Shown here: positions 8,333 to 15,939 of the stretch, piece after piece
How the letters are laid out: each line of letters begins with the position of its first letter
Position numbering within the stretch: position 1 is the first letter of the stretch
Assembly (NCBI GenBank): GCA_003599275.1
Contig: QZJG01000009.1
Location: 1-49,317, forward strand
Direction: 5' to 3'
DNA: 49,317 nucleotides
From: Nitrospiraceae bacterium
GTDB lineage: Bacteria; Nitrospirota; Thermodesulfovibrionia; UBA6902
Translations under genes and position numbers: made by a program
Notes under the pieces: generated by a model
Told to the model about the DNA's origin: nothing
Databases searched by the model: none
The model's input: the letters and a program-made list of their open reading frames with translations, nothing else

Positions 8333-9712
8333 TCATTTACCGGTAAGCCTTAAAGGATCAAGCAGCCGGTCCGCCTCTTTTTGTTTTAACAGCCCCTTCT
8401 CAACTACAACCTGCTTAACTGATTTCCCTGTCATGTACGCCTCCTTCGAGACCCCGGCAGCATTGGAATAACCGATGACGGGGTTCAGCGCGGTTGCAAT
8501 CGCAAGTGACGTGTCCGCAAAAAATTTGCACCTCTCCGCATCAGCCTCGATACCCCAAAGACATTTTTCCGTAAAGGCATTAATGCCGTTGGCCAGTATA
8601 TCAAGAGAAGAAAGAAGATTGTAAGCTATAACAGGCATCATTACATTAAGCTCAAGCTGTGAGGCCTGTGCCGCATATGCGATGGCCGTATCGTTTCCCA
8701 TGACCTGAAAGCAGATCATATTCAGCATCTCGGCCATCACGGGATTGACCTTGCCGGGCATTATCGAAGAGCCCGGCTGCACGGCGGGAAGTTTAAGCTC
8801 CGCAAAACCCGTGCGCGGTCCTGAACTCAGCAAACGGATATCGTTGGCTATTTTTATAAGGGTCACCGACAAGCCTCTTAGCGATGCGCTCAGTTGCAGA
8901 GCGGGGTTTACATTCTGGATGCCTTCGAAAGGGTTTTCGCAACTTTCAAACCTGATACCGGTGATCTTCCTTATCTCTCTGATGACGCGACTCCTGAATC
9001 CAGGTTTGGCGTTGATTCCCGTTCCTAAGGCATTCCCTCCGACAGGCAGATACAAAAGAGAGCCGGAGGCGCCCGATATCCGCGCGATATCATTTTTGAC
9101 TGCCGAGGCATAGCCGCCGAACTCCTGACCGAGCCTCATCGGGACCGCGTCCTGCAGATGCGTTCTGCCCGCCTTGACGATCCCGTCAAATTCCACGGAT
9201 TTTTCCGCAAGCGTCTCTTTCATTCTCTCAAGGGCCGGGAGCAAACCCTCTCTGACGGCTTCAAGAGCGGAAATATATATGGAAGTCGGAATAGTATCAT
9301 TGGTAGACTGGGCCATATTCACATGGTCGTTCGGATGTACCAGACTATAATCGCCTCTTTTACCGCCCAACAGCTCAATCGCGCGGTTTGCGATTATCTC
9401 GTTGGCATTCATGTTCTGGGAAGTCCCCGCCCCCGCCTGGTAGACATCAACTACAAAATGGGCATCATGCATTCCCCTCATCACTTCCCCTGCCGCCTTC
9501 TCTATGGCCCCTGATCTTTTTCTGTCGAGAAGCCCCAGTGAGCCGTTCGCCCTCGCCGCTGCGAGTTTGACGACCCCCTGCGCCCTGATAAAACGCCTCG
9601 GAAGCTTAAGGTTGCTGATCCGGAAATTTTCCACGGCCCTTCCGGTTTGAGCGCCATAATAAACATCATCGGGAAGCTTTACTTCTCCAAGCGTGTCTTT
9701 TTCGGTCCTCAA
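8333..9712 (-). CDS. aspA: Aspartate ammonia-lyase (aspartase/fumarase family)
   Basis: 459 aa from a TTG start. Lyase that most likely interconverts aspartate with fumarate and ammonia. It shows VDVYQAGAGTSQNMNANE, HPNDHVN and the flexible active-site loop GSSIMPGKVNP. The YQAGAGTS and NDHVN variants favour aspartase over class II fumarase, but the two are hard to separate by eye. The TTG at 9712 is chosen because AAGGAG lies 7 bases upstream and the protein then begins LRTEKDTLGEV as in the family; the ATG at 9769 adds an unconserved tail without a ribosome site. Confidence 0.82.
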   Translation of the reverse strand: MRTEKDTLGEVKLPDDVYYGAQTGRAVENFRISNLKLPRRFIRAQGVVKLAAARANGSLGLLDRKRSGAIEKAAGEVMRGMHDAHFVVDVYQAGAGTSQNMNANEIIANRAIELLGGKRGDYSLVHPNDHVNMAQSTNDTIPTSIYISALEAVREGLLPALERMKETLAEKSVEFDGIVKAGRTHLQDAVPMRLGQEFGGYASAVKNDIARISGASGSLLYLPVGGNALGTGINAKPGFRSRVIREIRKITGIRFESCENPFEGIQNVNPALQLSASLRGLSVTLIKIANDIRLLSSGPRTGFAELKLPAVQPGSSIMPGKVNPVMAEMLNMICFQVMGNDTAIAYAAQASQLELNVMMPVIAYNLLSSLDILANGINAFTEKCLWGIEADAERCKFFADTSLAIATALNPVIGYSNAAGVSKEAYMTGKSVKQVVVEKGLLKQKEADRLLDPLRLTGK

Positions 9713-9745
9713 TTGTTGTCTCCTTAAATGGATAGCAAGCGTATT

Positions 9746-9828
9746 CCCTGCAGCTTGCTGCAGGGTCAAGCGAGCGAATGTAATAAAATATATTCCTTAC
9801 ATTAGATTCCCTGTAGCTTGCTACAGGG
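9746..9828. repeat. Pair of covarying hairpin repeats
   Basis: Two 20-base palindromes, CCCTGCAGCTTGCTGCAGGG at 9746-9765 and CCCTGTAGCTTGCTACAGGG at 9809-9828, lie 43 bases apart. They differ at one position in each arm, and the two changes compensate (C-G becomes T-A), so the hairpin with its CTTG loop is what is conserved. The second is extended by TT/AA to 24 bases. They lie between the lyase start and the mgtC promoter. They look like REP elements; a regulatory role is possible but not shown. Confidence 0.75.
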
Positions 9829-9858
9829 AAGATCAAAAACTTTTTCTTCGCTGAAACT

Positions 9859-9887
9859 TTGACAGCAAATCAAGGCTTAATTATAAT
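9859..9887 (+). promoter_or_regulatory. Consensus sigma-70 promoter of mgtC
   Basis: TTGACA (9859-9864) and TATAAT (9882-9887) are exact consensus boxes separated by the ideal 17 bases. The expected start site, about 7 bases after the -10 box, is 9893-9895, which coincides with the ATG of mgtC at 9894. Confidence 0.85.
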
Positions 9888-9893
9888 GATTGC

Positions 9894-10568
9894 ATGATAA
9901 CTGTTCAAGAGATGGCAATACGTTTACTTCTGGGCGCGGTCATCGGCGGGGTCATAGGCTTTGAAAGAGAGGTGCACGGGAGGGCCGCGGGATTCAGGAC
10001 ACAGTTGATCGTTTGCGTGGCTGCCGTCCTGATTATGGTTGTTTCCGAGAATTATTATTTCCGCATACATAACCTCGACGACACCCTGAGGATCGACCCG
10101 GCGCGAATTTCAGCAGGCGCTTTAATCGGCATAGGTTTTTTAGGCTCCGGGGTCATCGTAAAAAGCGGTTTCGCAATAAGGGGCCTGACCACGGCGGCAA
10201 CCATATGGATTGTCTCGGCCATCGGCCTCGCCATAGGAGGCGGCCTCTATTATGAAGGGCTTCTTACTTTTCTGGTAACCATTACCGCATTAATGGCGCT
10301 CCGGGTTGTGGAGAAGAGGATCAATTTTTTGCGATATAAAGTAATTACGGTCTCCATGCCTGTTACTGAAAAAAAAGAAGAGGCGCTTATCTCTATGCTC
10401 TCAAGCTACGGGTTCCATGTCCATTCCATTAATTATGAAAAAAATCTGCCTGCGGGCGAGATTACATATCATTTGACCGTCTCCACGAGAAACAGGCATG
10501 CGATAAGGGACATTTTCCGGGAATTAGGTTCAGCGGACTACATCAACAAAATAAAGATTGACGGCTGA
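9894..10568 (+). CDS. mgtC: MgtC/SapB family membrane protein
   Basis: 224 aa. The N-terminal membrane domain has RLLLGAVIGGVIGFERE, an ISAGALIGIGFLGSGVI segment and GLTTAATIWIVSAIGLAIG, which are the family hallmarks. The C-terminal 75 residues form a soluble ACT-like domain. MgtC proteins affect magnesium homeostasis and acid or macrophage survival in pathogens; the role in an environmental bacterium is open. There is no Shine-Dalgarno, and the promoter predicts transcription from the ATG itself, so the mRNA is probably leaderless. An alternative ATG at 9912 has a weak AAGAG in front. Confidence 0.9.
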   Translation: MITVQEMAIRLLLGAVIGGVIGFEREVHGRAAGFRTQLIVCVAAVLIMVVSENYYFRIHNLDDTLRIDPARISAGALIGIGFLGSGVIVKSGFAIRGLTTAATIWIVSAIGLAIGGGLYYEGLLTFLVTITALMALRVVEKRINFLRYKVITVSMPVTEKKEEALISMLSSYGFHVHSINYEKNLPAGEITYHLTVSTRNRHAIRDIFRELGSADYINKIKIDG

Positions 10569-10586
10569 GGATTATCGGGGGAAAGT

Positions 10587-10614
10587 TCTCAATATGTATA
10601 AAGTGTTATTGAGA
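10587..10614. terminator. Possible weak bidirectional terminator hairpin
   Basis: TCTCAATA and TATTGAGA form an 8-bp stem around a 12-base loop between the convergent mgtC and lysR genes, covering the lysR stop codon. It is AT-rich and lacks a clear U-run, so termination is only possible. Confidence 0.3.
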
Positions 10615-11520
10615 GCCTAAAAGCTTGCTATAAGGATATCTCTTCAAGAACCCTGTAAACTGTTCAACCGTATGTGAAGGCTCCTTTGATTTGCGGAATA
10701 CCAGTGAGAAATCCCTTATAAATTTATCTTCCTTGAAGACTGCCGTCTTAAGGCTTCCGTAACGGCATTCCTTACGGGCCGCCCATTTCGAGAGTATTGA
10801 AATGCCGAGTCCTTCTTCCACGGCGCTTTTTATGGATTCCGTGCTGCCCATAATGAGCGATATCTTCAGGTTCTGTTGAGTTATCCCGTGCTTTGAAAGG
10901 TACTTCTCTATCGCCTGCCTGGTCCCCGATCCTTCCTCTCTCAAAATCAAAGGCTCTTTGGCCAGTTCCATTATGGAGACGCTGGCTTTCTTTGCAAGGT
11001 GATGATAAGGCGACATTATGAGCACCATCTCGTCCGGGATGAATTTTTCCACAGTCAGTTTTTGTTTATTGACGTCGCCCTCAACAAGTCCTATATCGAC
11101 GTTGCCTGCGTTTAGAAAGTCCACAACGGACTTGCTGTTGCCCACGTAGAGGTGAACACCGACCTTCGGGAATCTTTTCCTGAAATCAGATACGACGGTA
11201 GGCAGAACATAATTGCCGATCGTGGAGCTGGCCCCGACTGTTATTACGCCCTTTACGAGCCCGGTAATTCCGCCGATCTCTTTTTCCGCGGCCTCATAGA
11301 GGTTGTTTATCTCTTTTGCGTATTTGTAAAGCAGTTCACCTGACGGGGTGAGTGTTATGACACATCCGGAGCGGTTGAATAATTTGGTGCCGTACATTTC
11401 TTCGAGGGCCTGTATCTGAAGACTAACGGCGGGTTGAGTAAGCCGGATGATTTCCGACGCCCTTGAGAAGCTTTTGGTTTCAGCAACGATACAGAATACT
11501 TTTAACTTGTGATCGTCCAT
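10606..11520 (-). CDS. LysR family transcriptional regulator
   Basis: 304 aa. The N-terminal winged helix-turn-helix (residues 1-65) reads FSRASEIIRLTQPAVSLQIQALE, typical of LysR, followed by a two-lobed periplasmic-binding-like effector domain (about 90-295). The sequence is closest in feel to the CysB/CbbR-like group, but the effector cannot be read from it. Its neighbours are mgtC (convergent) and the multihaem cytochrome (same strand, upstream, with its own terminator). No clear ribosome site precedes the ATG. Confidence 0.88.
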   Translation of the reverse strand: MDDHKLKVFCIVAETKSFSRASEIIRLTQPAVSLQIQALEEMYGTKLFNRSGCVITLTPSGELLYKYAKEINNLYEAAEKEIGGITGLVKGVITVGASSTIGNYVLPTVVSDFRKRFPKVGVHLYVGNSKSVVDFLNAGNVDIGLVEGDVNKQKLTVEKFIPDEMVLIMSPYHHLAKKASVSIMELAKEPLILREEGSGTRQAIEKYLSKHGITQQNLKISLIMGSTESIKSAVEEGLGISILSKWAARKECRYGSLKTAVFKEDKFIRDFSLVFRKSKEPSHTVEQFTGFLKRYPYSKLLGSQ

Positions 11521-11586
11521 CGGTGGTAAGTAATTCTACCTGTAACAAAACGTGAAAGTCAATTAACAGGCAACGCGGCGCGTCAT

Positions 11587-11623
11587 AAAAAAAGGCTTTG
11601 CCCGATGGTCCGGACAAAGCCTT
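11587..11623 (-). terminator. Rho-independent terminator of the multihaem cytochrome gene
   Basis: On the minus strand AAGGCTTTG and CAAAGCCTT form a perfect 9-bp stem with a 14-base loop, followed by a run of seven T. It begins about 27 bases after the second stop codon of the interrupted cytochrome gene, which suggests that the whole stretch to 11650 belongs to one transcript. Confidence 0.85.
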
Positions 11624-11649
11624 CAGGTTTTTAAAACTTTCTTAACGTA

Positions 11650-12879
11650 CTAAAACTCCACCTTCTTGCTTACTGTTTTCCAGTTCGCCGAATCGCCTTC
11701 TTCATAGGTGAATTTGTATGTGGCCTCGATGGTCGCCGACTTGGTATTCTCTTTGAGAGGCACAACGAATGTAAGAGAATCCGTCTGAAGAGGCTCAAGC
11801 CCCAGATTGATATGTGTCATGGCAGTCAGGTCCCAGTCATCAAAACCCATCCAGCCTTCTTTGTTTGAAGGGAGGTGAAGGTCGAAGACTTCATAATTCT
11901 TTGTTTCTGAAAATAATACCTTGCCGTCCTGGTCTTTTACGGTCACTTCCAGTGCCGCTTTGGGAATGAATACTCAGCCATGCGGCAAGTCATGAGGACT
12001 GTTGTTTTTCAACTTCACATTCATGACAACCGCCGGCATCATTATGTCCTTAAGATGATCAAAATGACGGGTCGGGGTCGCAGTCAATGTAAGATCAATA
12101 GCAGTCGCAGCGAACTCCTTCTCGTAGATTCCCGGGAACCTGTGGCTCGCGCCGCCTTCGCCCTTCATATGGCAATCCTGACAGGTCTGCGTGCCGCCAT
12201 GCGCTATATAATGCTCCTGGTAAACCGTCCACTGTGTCGGACAGTCTTTGGAAGTCATGCCCGGAGGGCATCCGTGGTGGCACGACATACAGAATTCGGA
12301 TTTCTTCATGGTTTCCGACTTTATGGTATTAAAGCCGATAGCGTCTTTGTGAGGGGGGTTCTTTGCGTCTCCGGGGCCGTAAATCGTATTGGGTTCCCAC
12401 GTACCCATCGGCAGGCCTCCGGGCGCTTTGTTGCCATGACATGTAATGCAGTTGATATCGAGCTTGGAAAGCTCTTTCAATGCCGCTTCTTTTTTGGCCG
12501 CGTCTTTTTCATCAGCAGCTGTCACTACTAATCCCGCGATCTGCTCCGCGAGAGCATCGGAGGCGTTCAAAAAGGCTGCCGGAGCGTGACACATAAGGCA
12601 CATATCTCTCAGCATGGTCCTCTTTACCTCAGGGTTTTTATTTTTATCTACCCCTTTTAATATAAAGGTCCTGAAGGTCCTGAGGGAACGGGGATCGGTT
12701 ACAGACTGGGCATGCCATGACTTGGACCAGTTTTCGTGAATTTCAGTATGGCATCCTACGCACTGGCTGGAATCCATTGATGCAACCAGTTCATCAATCG
12801 TGTTGGCCTTTTCCGAGAATGCCATTTGAGGGACCAACGCAGTACAAATAAACAGAATGAACACAAACAGAAATCTCAT
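11650..12879 (-). CDS. Pentahaem c-type cytochrome with in-frame TGA (candidate selenoprotein)
   Basis: A signal peptide (residues 1-22) is followed by five CxxCH haem sites at residues 40, 94, 144, 197 and 233. Codon 302 is TGA (11974-11976), but the frame continues for 108 further codons without a shift. The text after the TGA (VFIPKAALEVTVKDQDGKVL) is the usual beta-rich tail of such periplasmic cytochromes, where NxxPHxxPxG is followed by a strand LEVTVxD. No ribosome site precedes the GTG at 11946, and one terminator follows the second part. The simplest readings are Sec (or other) recoding of TGA, a nonsense mutation, or a sequence error. The start at 12879 has AAAGGAGGTAGT. Likely a periplasmic electron carrier or reductase; the partner is unknown. 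Confidence 0.8.
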
Positions 12880-12956
12880 ACTACCTCCTTTGTTTTTTAG
12901 TCACCCGATAATCCCCTAAGTAAGATTTTTAGAGGCTCCTTTGAAACGGGGTAGTT

Positions 12957-12987
12957 ATTATAAACCCAAAAATGCCCTGCATGTCAA
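12957..12987 (-). promoter_or_regulatory. Sigma-70 promoter of the pentahaem cytochrome
   Basis: On the minus strand TTGACA (12982-12987) and TATAAT (12957-12962) are exact boxes, but the spacer is 19 bases, longer than ideal. It lies about 80 bases upstream of the start codon. Confidence 0.55.
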
Positions 12988-13094
12988 GGTGGAAATTTTC
13001 ATGAGAACTATTCGTGGTGTTATATTGCAAAATAGCTGTTTGAGAATGTAGAATCTATTGTCCGGTTTAACGGACATCTCGGCAATGGAGATTT

Positions 13095-13520
13095 ATGAAA
13101 ACGATTTATTCCCTTCTTATATTGATAGCGGTAATTACCGTCGGCTGCGGAGGCAAAGACAAGATAAAACCCTCAGCCGATTCCCTGCTTGCGACAGAGG
13201 CAATCAATACGATTGATGCAATCAGGACATCCTATGAAGATAAAAATATTCAGGGATTGCAAAACCGGACGGATATTACGTCTGTTGAAAATCATCCGGA
13301 CCTCAATTTTGAAACGGCAAAGTTGACTTTTACAACGAGATTAGTGAGAATCACCGAAGAATTTGTCATAGTAAATCTCAGTTGGCAGGGGACCTGGCAC
13401 ACGTCGGGGGAGAGAAATCTTGAAAACAGGGGTGTGGCCGATTTAGTATTACAGAGAAAGACGATGAAGCTGACAGGAATAGAGGGGGACAACCCTTTTC
13501 TGGTTCCAATGGAAAAATAA
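13095..13520 (+). CDS. Hypothetical lipoprotein
   Basis: 141 aa. The lipoprotein signal ends in TVGC with Cys at residue 18, followed by GGKDK; the mature domain is about 120 residues. That domain is predicted as alpha plus beta (LLATEAINTIDAIRTSYEDK, then strands LTFTTRLVRI and FVIVNLSWQGTWH) and has the shape of a small NTF2-like or periplasmic adaptor fold. I do not recognise the family. ATGGAGATTT precedes the ATG. It ends 14 bases before the tRNA. Confidence 0.7.
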   Translation: MKTIYSLLILIAVITVGCGGKDKIKPSADSLLATEAINTIDAIRTSYEDKNIQGLQNRTDITSVENHPDLNFETAKLTFTTRLVRITEEFVIVNLSWQGTWHTSGERNLENRGVADLVLQRKTMKLTGIEGDNPFLVPMEK

Positions 13521-13534
13521 GAAGTGCATTAGTT

Positions 13535-13621
13535 GCCGAAGTGGCGGAATTGGTAGACGCGCTAGGTTCAGGGTCTAGTGGTCGCAAGGCCATGGGGGTT
13601 CGAGTCCCCCCTTCGGCACCA
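13535..13621 (+). tRNA. tRNA-Leu (anticodon CAG)
   Basis: 87 bases including an encoded CCA. The acceptor stem GCCGAAG pairs with CTTCGGC. The D-arm is GGCGGAATTGGTAGACGC. The anticodon stem CTAGG/TCTAG closes the loop TTCAGGG with anticodon CAG, the long variable arm TGGTCGCAAGGCCA is that of a class II tRNA, and the T-arm is GGGGGTTCGAGTCCCCC. The long variable arm and the D-arm identify leucine. Confidence 0.97.
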
Positions 13622-13905
13622 CCTACATATACGGACAATCCGGACTCTCATTTTCCCGTCTCTACAAACAATCCGGAAAGGAGATAATACTCTTTCCTTG
13701 TTGCTGCAAATAATCCTTCCGTTTTTACAATCCGTTTAATTCACTTTTATATGGGGTAGTCCCAATTCACAACAGAACTTTACGTTTACACCCAGACCGG
13801 ACCCGTGTCTCCTAAAATCAAGCTATAACTGCAGAATCGAAATCCATTGCATTATCTTAAAGCTAAAAGATATTGAAAGAGAGATTCGGGCCACTGATTG
13901 GATCT

Positions 13906-14853
13906 TTACTTAGGCATGGAAGGGCCTCTTACCACACGATTTCGTCCTCCCTGCTTTGCTTTATAGAGAGCCTTATCAGCTATTGATACGAACTCGTCCT
14001 TTGTATTGTCCTTATTAGGCTCAGTAGTGCAAACGCCCAGACTTATTGTTACATTCTTGCCGGCTTTAGAATCTTTATGTTCAATATTCAGATCTTCAAT
14101 CTTCTTTCGCAGAGACTCTGCAAATAAGTATGCCCCCACAGCGTTAGTATCAGGAAGGATAACTACAAATTCTTCACCTCCGTAGCGGGCCACAAAATTT
14201 CCGGCCCTCCTTAATGAGTCCCTTATCGTGTGTGCTATTTTTTGCAGGCAGGAGTCACCGGCCAGGTGACCATATACATCATTATAATTCTTGAAATAAT
14301 CAACATCGATGATAATGAGAGATAAGGGCTTTGCGCTTCGCATGGCGCGCCGCCATTCCAGATCAAGGGTATTATCAAAATGACGGCGATTGGCAATGCC
14401 GGTCAATCCATCCATGGACGCAAGAAATTTCAATTGCTCTTCAGCCTTCTTACGTTCAGTAATGTCTTCAATAGCAAGTAATATTATCTCTACATGATTC
14501 ATTTCTCTATATATCTTCCGGGCATTCAACAGCATTGTTTTCCGTCCGATCGATTTAAAATCGTGCTCCACTTCAAAATCCTCAAAGGCATTGTTCATTG
14601 GCAGGATATTCTCAAGCAGTTCCCTCAATCCGGGAATGTCCCACTGGCGGTTTCCCAGGTCATAGATCAACCGCTTCTCGGTTTCCTCCGGTTTCACCTG
14701 AAAGGTCCGGTAGAAGGAACGGTTGGCAGTAATTATTCTCAGCTCTTTATCAAGCACCAGCAAAGGCTCCCGGATCGTCGCTATAATGGCATCACTGAAT
14801 TCAAGGGCATCCTGAAGACGTTTCTCCTCATTACTGCTTTTATCTTCCACCAT
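13906..14853 (-). CDS. PAS domain diguanylate cyclase
   Basis: 315 aa, soluble. A PAS domain (residues about 15-140) ends with [17 protein letters not shown], and a GGDEF domain (about 145-312) shows DGLTGIANRR, DVDYFKNYND and the active-site motif GGEEF, so it should make cyclic di-GMP. I saw no RxxD inhibitory site immediately before GGEEF (the text is FVARYGGEEF). Its PAS domain is closely similar to the first PAS domain of the histidine kinase at 15940-17802. The ATG lacks a clear ribosome site. Confidence 0.9.
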   Translation of the reverse strand: MVEDKSSNEEKRLQDALEFSDAIIATIREPLLVLDKELRIITANRSFYRTFQVKPEETEKRLIYDLGNRQWDIPGLRELLENILPMNNAFEDFEVEHDFKSIGRKTMLLNARKIYREMNHVEIILLAIEDITERKKAEEQLKFLASMDGLTGIANRRHFDNTLDLEWRRAMRSAKPLSLIIIDVDYFKNYNDVYGHLAGDSCLQKIAHTIRDSLRRAGNFVARYGGEEFVVILPDTNAVGAYLFAESLRKKIEDLNIEHKDSKAGKNVTISLGVCTTEPNKDNTKDEFVSIADKALYKAKQGGRNRVVRGPSMPK

Positions 14854-14909
14854 GTCATAAAGTTTATCATATTAGTGGGCGATGTTCCATTCGATCCTGT
14901 TGCCGGATT

Positions 14910-15314
14910 CTATTGCGAAAAGTGCCGGCGAATTTTCGCAGAAATCTGACGGTCCGTCATCCTATCAACTGTCTCCATACCCACGATGCGTCCTTCGAGA
15001 TTGCTCTTTTTAAGACGCTTTTTCAGTTCGCCCTTTGCCTCCCCGGGGCCGAATATCAGAATAGATTCCGCGTCACGAATACACGCAATTACAGCTTCAT
15101 AATAAATGTTGAGATGCCCTGTTAACGCTCTCTGTTGTCTGTTGCTTGCCGGCACTTGCGCTGATTCATAGGGACCCTTAAGAGGTGAATCACCGGAACG
15201 GCGCGGCTGTTTTTCAACCTTCGATATAATCAGTTTTGTTTCCTCCCCTTTGTCCGTAACGAGCACGATCATGGCCTTCCTGTGGTCCATCCACAAACCC
15301 GCTTTTGTTCTCAT
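14910..15314 (-). CDS. Host-attachment/eRF1-domain-3-like protein
   Basis: 134 aa, soluble. The start GLWMDHRKAMIV and the tail ILIFGPGEAKGELKKRLK followed by LEGRIVGMETVDRMTDRQI match the small proteins annotated as host attachment or translational machinery protein, related to the eRF1 peptidyl-tRNA hydrolase domain 3. The function is unproven. AAAGGAGGGACCA is a strong ribosome site. It lies alone between signalling genes. Confidence 0.6.
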   Translation of the reverse strand: MRTKAGLWMDHRKAMIVLVTDKGEETKLIISKVEKQPRRSGDSPLKGPYESAQVPASNRQQRALTGHLNIYYEAVIACIRDAESILIFGPGEAKGELKKRLKKSNLEGRIVGMETVDRMTDRQISAKIRRHFSQ

Positions 15315-15414
15315 TGGTCCCTCCTTTGTCTGTCAACTTTAATTGGTTTTCTACATGGTTAAAATTCTATCATACTTAATTGCTTTGGACGAATACTGTT
15401 TCAGATATGCCGGT

Positions 15415-15870
15415 TCAGAAGAACACTGCGAGGCGGTCAAAGGACTTTCTTAGGCGAATCGATACTGTAAGCAGCATCCCCTTCAGGAGTTTGGCCCCCA
15501 ATTTCGGATTTGTATCGATCAGTTTATCCAGGTTCTTCTGAGTAATAATCGAAAGGGTGGCGTCTTCAAGCACCTCTGCCGTAACTGTCCTGATACTGTC
15601 GTCCAGAATACATAATGCGCCCTGGCTGTATATGCCCACAACCAATTCCCTGCCCTCGAACTCTGTCTCTTTCTTTATTTCCACCCTTCCTGACACAATG
15701 AATGCAATATAATCGTAAGGGTCGTCTTTTTTCCATAAAGTCTCGCCTGCCGGTATGTTCTTACTTTCAAAAAAAGCTGACAGGTCCCTGAGGTCTTCAT
15801 CACTCATAAAATTGAATACGCCCTTTTCCTCTTTCATGCAGGTATAAAGGTCTTTCAGTACGTCGTTCAT
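15415..15870 (-). CDS. Cyclic nucleotide-binding domain protein without DNA-binding domain
   Basis: 151 aa. The whole protein is one cNMP-binding beta-roll of the Crp type: FMSDEDLRDLSAFFESKNIPAGETLWKK (start quoted in part), FIVSGRVEIKKE and LVVGIYSQGALCILDDSIRT, ending in the C-helix. The phosphate-binding cassette is poorly conserved, and no helix-turn-helix follows, so it cannot act as a classical Crp regulator. It sits 70 bases upstream of the hybrid sensor kinase gene's 3' end; a joint role is a guess. Confidence 0.75.
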   Translation of the reverse strand: MNDVLKDLYTCMKEEKGVFNFMSDEDLRDLSAFFESKNIPAGETLWKKDDPYDYIAFIVSGRVEIKKETEFEGRELVVGIYSQGALCILDDSIRTVTAEVLEDATLSIITQKNLDKLIDTNPKLGAKLLKGMLLTVSIRLRKSFDRLAVFF

Positions 15871-15939
15871 TTCCCGCCCTTTCCTCCGGATTGCCGGAAT
15901 ATTTCCAATAACGTTAAGCCGGCCCGTCCATATTTCATT

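Noticed and set aside
11650-11946. Separate 98-aa gene starting with GTG after the cytochrome
   Set aside because: No ribosome site precedes it, it continues the cytochrome frame exactly, and it carries the expected C-terminal strands, so I treat it as part of one interrupted gene.
13378-13638. Minus-strand ORF with GGTRTPMALRPLDPEPSAST
   Set aside because: It is the reverse translation of the tRNA-Leu gene, a well-known false protein.
13535-13905. Integration site at the tRNA-Leu gene
   Set aside because: No integrase and no repeat of the tRNA 3' end were found nearby, so an att site is not supported.
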